DNA of 64,000 nucleotides, from assembly GCF_009909185.1 (NCBI RefSeq), contig NZ_JAAAMV010000013.1:1-64000 (forward strand). Reading direction: 5' to 3'. The translations under genes and the position numbers were made by a program. Positions 63,650 to 64,000 of this stretch are shown here, one piece after another (the stretch's first letter is position 1; every line of letters starts with the position of its first letter). The notes beneath the pieces were generated by a model. That model ran no database searches and was not told where the DNA came from. It saw only the letters and a list, made by a program, of their open reading frames with translations. The DNA comes from Paenibacillus glycinis (lineage in GTDB: Bacteria; Bacillota; Bacilli; Paenibacillales; Paenibacillaceae).

Positions 63650-64000
63650 ATGAATTTGAAGGATAAGATCACTAACTATCTGAAAGATAGAGATGGTTCA
63701 ACTGATCGAGAAATTACAAACTCAATTTTAGGTAAAAATGAGCCACAACAGGTGGTTAACCAGACATGTAGGGCATTGGTAAGCAAAGGTGTTTTAAAAA
63801 GAGCTAATCGAAAAGATGGATTAATTGGCAACTATTTAGTCACTGAAATAAATGCTAAAGAAGCATCTCCAGTCGATCTGGCAGAGAGTTCGAAGATATT
63901 TAGTGAAGATAGTTTAAAGGAGATTCTGAAAAATCATTTGCATCTGAATGGATGGGTTACGCAAATTGCATGGGGGAAAACACCTGGTATTGATATCAAT
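63650..64000 (+). CDS. Winged-helix protein with start of a restriction-endonuclease-like domain (3' end outside window)
   Basis: 117 residues are visible from the ATG at 63650, with GAGGGG 7 bases upstream. Residues 1-70 form a winged helix (KITNYLKDRDGSTDREITNSILGK, QQVVNQTCRALVSKGVLKRA). The visible end, LKNHLHLNGWVTQIAWGKTPGIDIN, has the G-W ... A-W-G ... G-I-D-I pattern. In restriction-like (PD-(D/E)XK) domains this comes just before the E-x-K strand, with D as the first acidic residue. The remaining part would decide. It may be another defence gene of the accessory region. Confidence 0.5.
   Translation, partial: MNLKDKITNYLKDRDGSTDREITNSILGKNEPQQVVNQTCRALVSKGVLKRANRKDGLIGNYLVTEINAKEASPVDLAESSKIFSEDSLKEILKNHLHLNGWVTQIAWGKTPGIDIN

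Overview
The window reads as chromosome of a GC-rich, low-motility-context Firmicute of the Paenibacillaceae (Paenibacillus/Cohnella type). The basis is the gene families, the Gram-positive ribosome binding sites (AGGAGG type), the SigA-like promoters, guanine-class riboswitches on purine genes, a copper-amine-oxidase N-terminal domain on a PrsA-like protein, YqfQ/YerC/DUF3048 proteins, and the order dgkB-rlmD that is known from Bacillus subtilis (yerQ-yefA). The genus assignment is inference.

Layout. Positions 1-6640: the end of a DUF4129-type membrane protein, a divergent pair of cytoskeletal genes (bactofilin and a ParM-like actin), guaA and a PrsA-like foldase. Positions 6640-8413: a guanine riboswitch and its AzgA-type purine permease. 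Positions 8472-10940: a self-regulated TetR/ABC-2 exporter operon on the minus strand with twin operators over its promoter. Positions 11000-26183: the complete 12-gene IMP operon purEKBCSQLFMNHD, with PurR-type boxes, an extended -10 promoter, a purine riboswitch and a terminator in its leader. The gene order is that of B. subtilis, but five intergenic gaps are enlarged and filled with palindromic elements, including three copies of a structured repeat whose arms covary.

Positions 26456-30620: an AraC regulator convergent with a sugar ABC importer (binding lipoprotein and two permeases; no ATPase in the cluster). Positions 30839-36170: a NodB deacetylase lipoprotein, an FG-GAP-like lipoprotein and a two-component system whose response regulator carries an unusually long Gly/Ala linker. 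Positions 36187-48930: assorted housekeeping genes (Ohr, DUF3048 lipoprotein, DUF47-PiT phosphate transport behind a Pho-box-like site, DUF975, TPR-S41 protease, YqfQ-like, YerC, CbiX-like, dgkB, rlmD).

Positions 48930-64000 look like an accessory region downstream of rlmD. Two visibly AT-rich blocks flank a GC-normal catabolic operon (GntR/LacI-type regulator, SDR, zinc dehydrogenase, cyclase-family hydrolase, D-hydroxyacid dehydrogenase). The first AT-rich block is one 1388-residue protein with an N-terminal STAND/NACHT-like NTPase and a C-terminal PD-(D/E)XK nuclease signature, a candidate anti-phage protein. The second holds a degenerate rlmD 3' end, an array of AAATAAAGT repeats in both orientations, and small genes of unknown function, and it runs off the window in a winged-helix/nuclease-like gene. 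A 13-base piece of the rlmD 3' end recurs exactly after the STAND gene and in altered form before the repeat array. This suggests serial insertions at the rlmD 3' end. I saw no tRNA, rRNA, CRISPR array or recognisable transposase.
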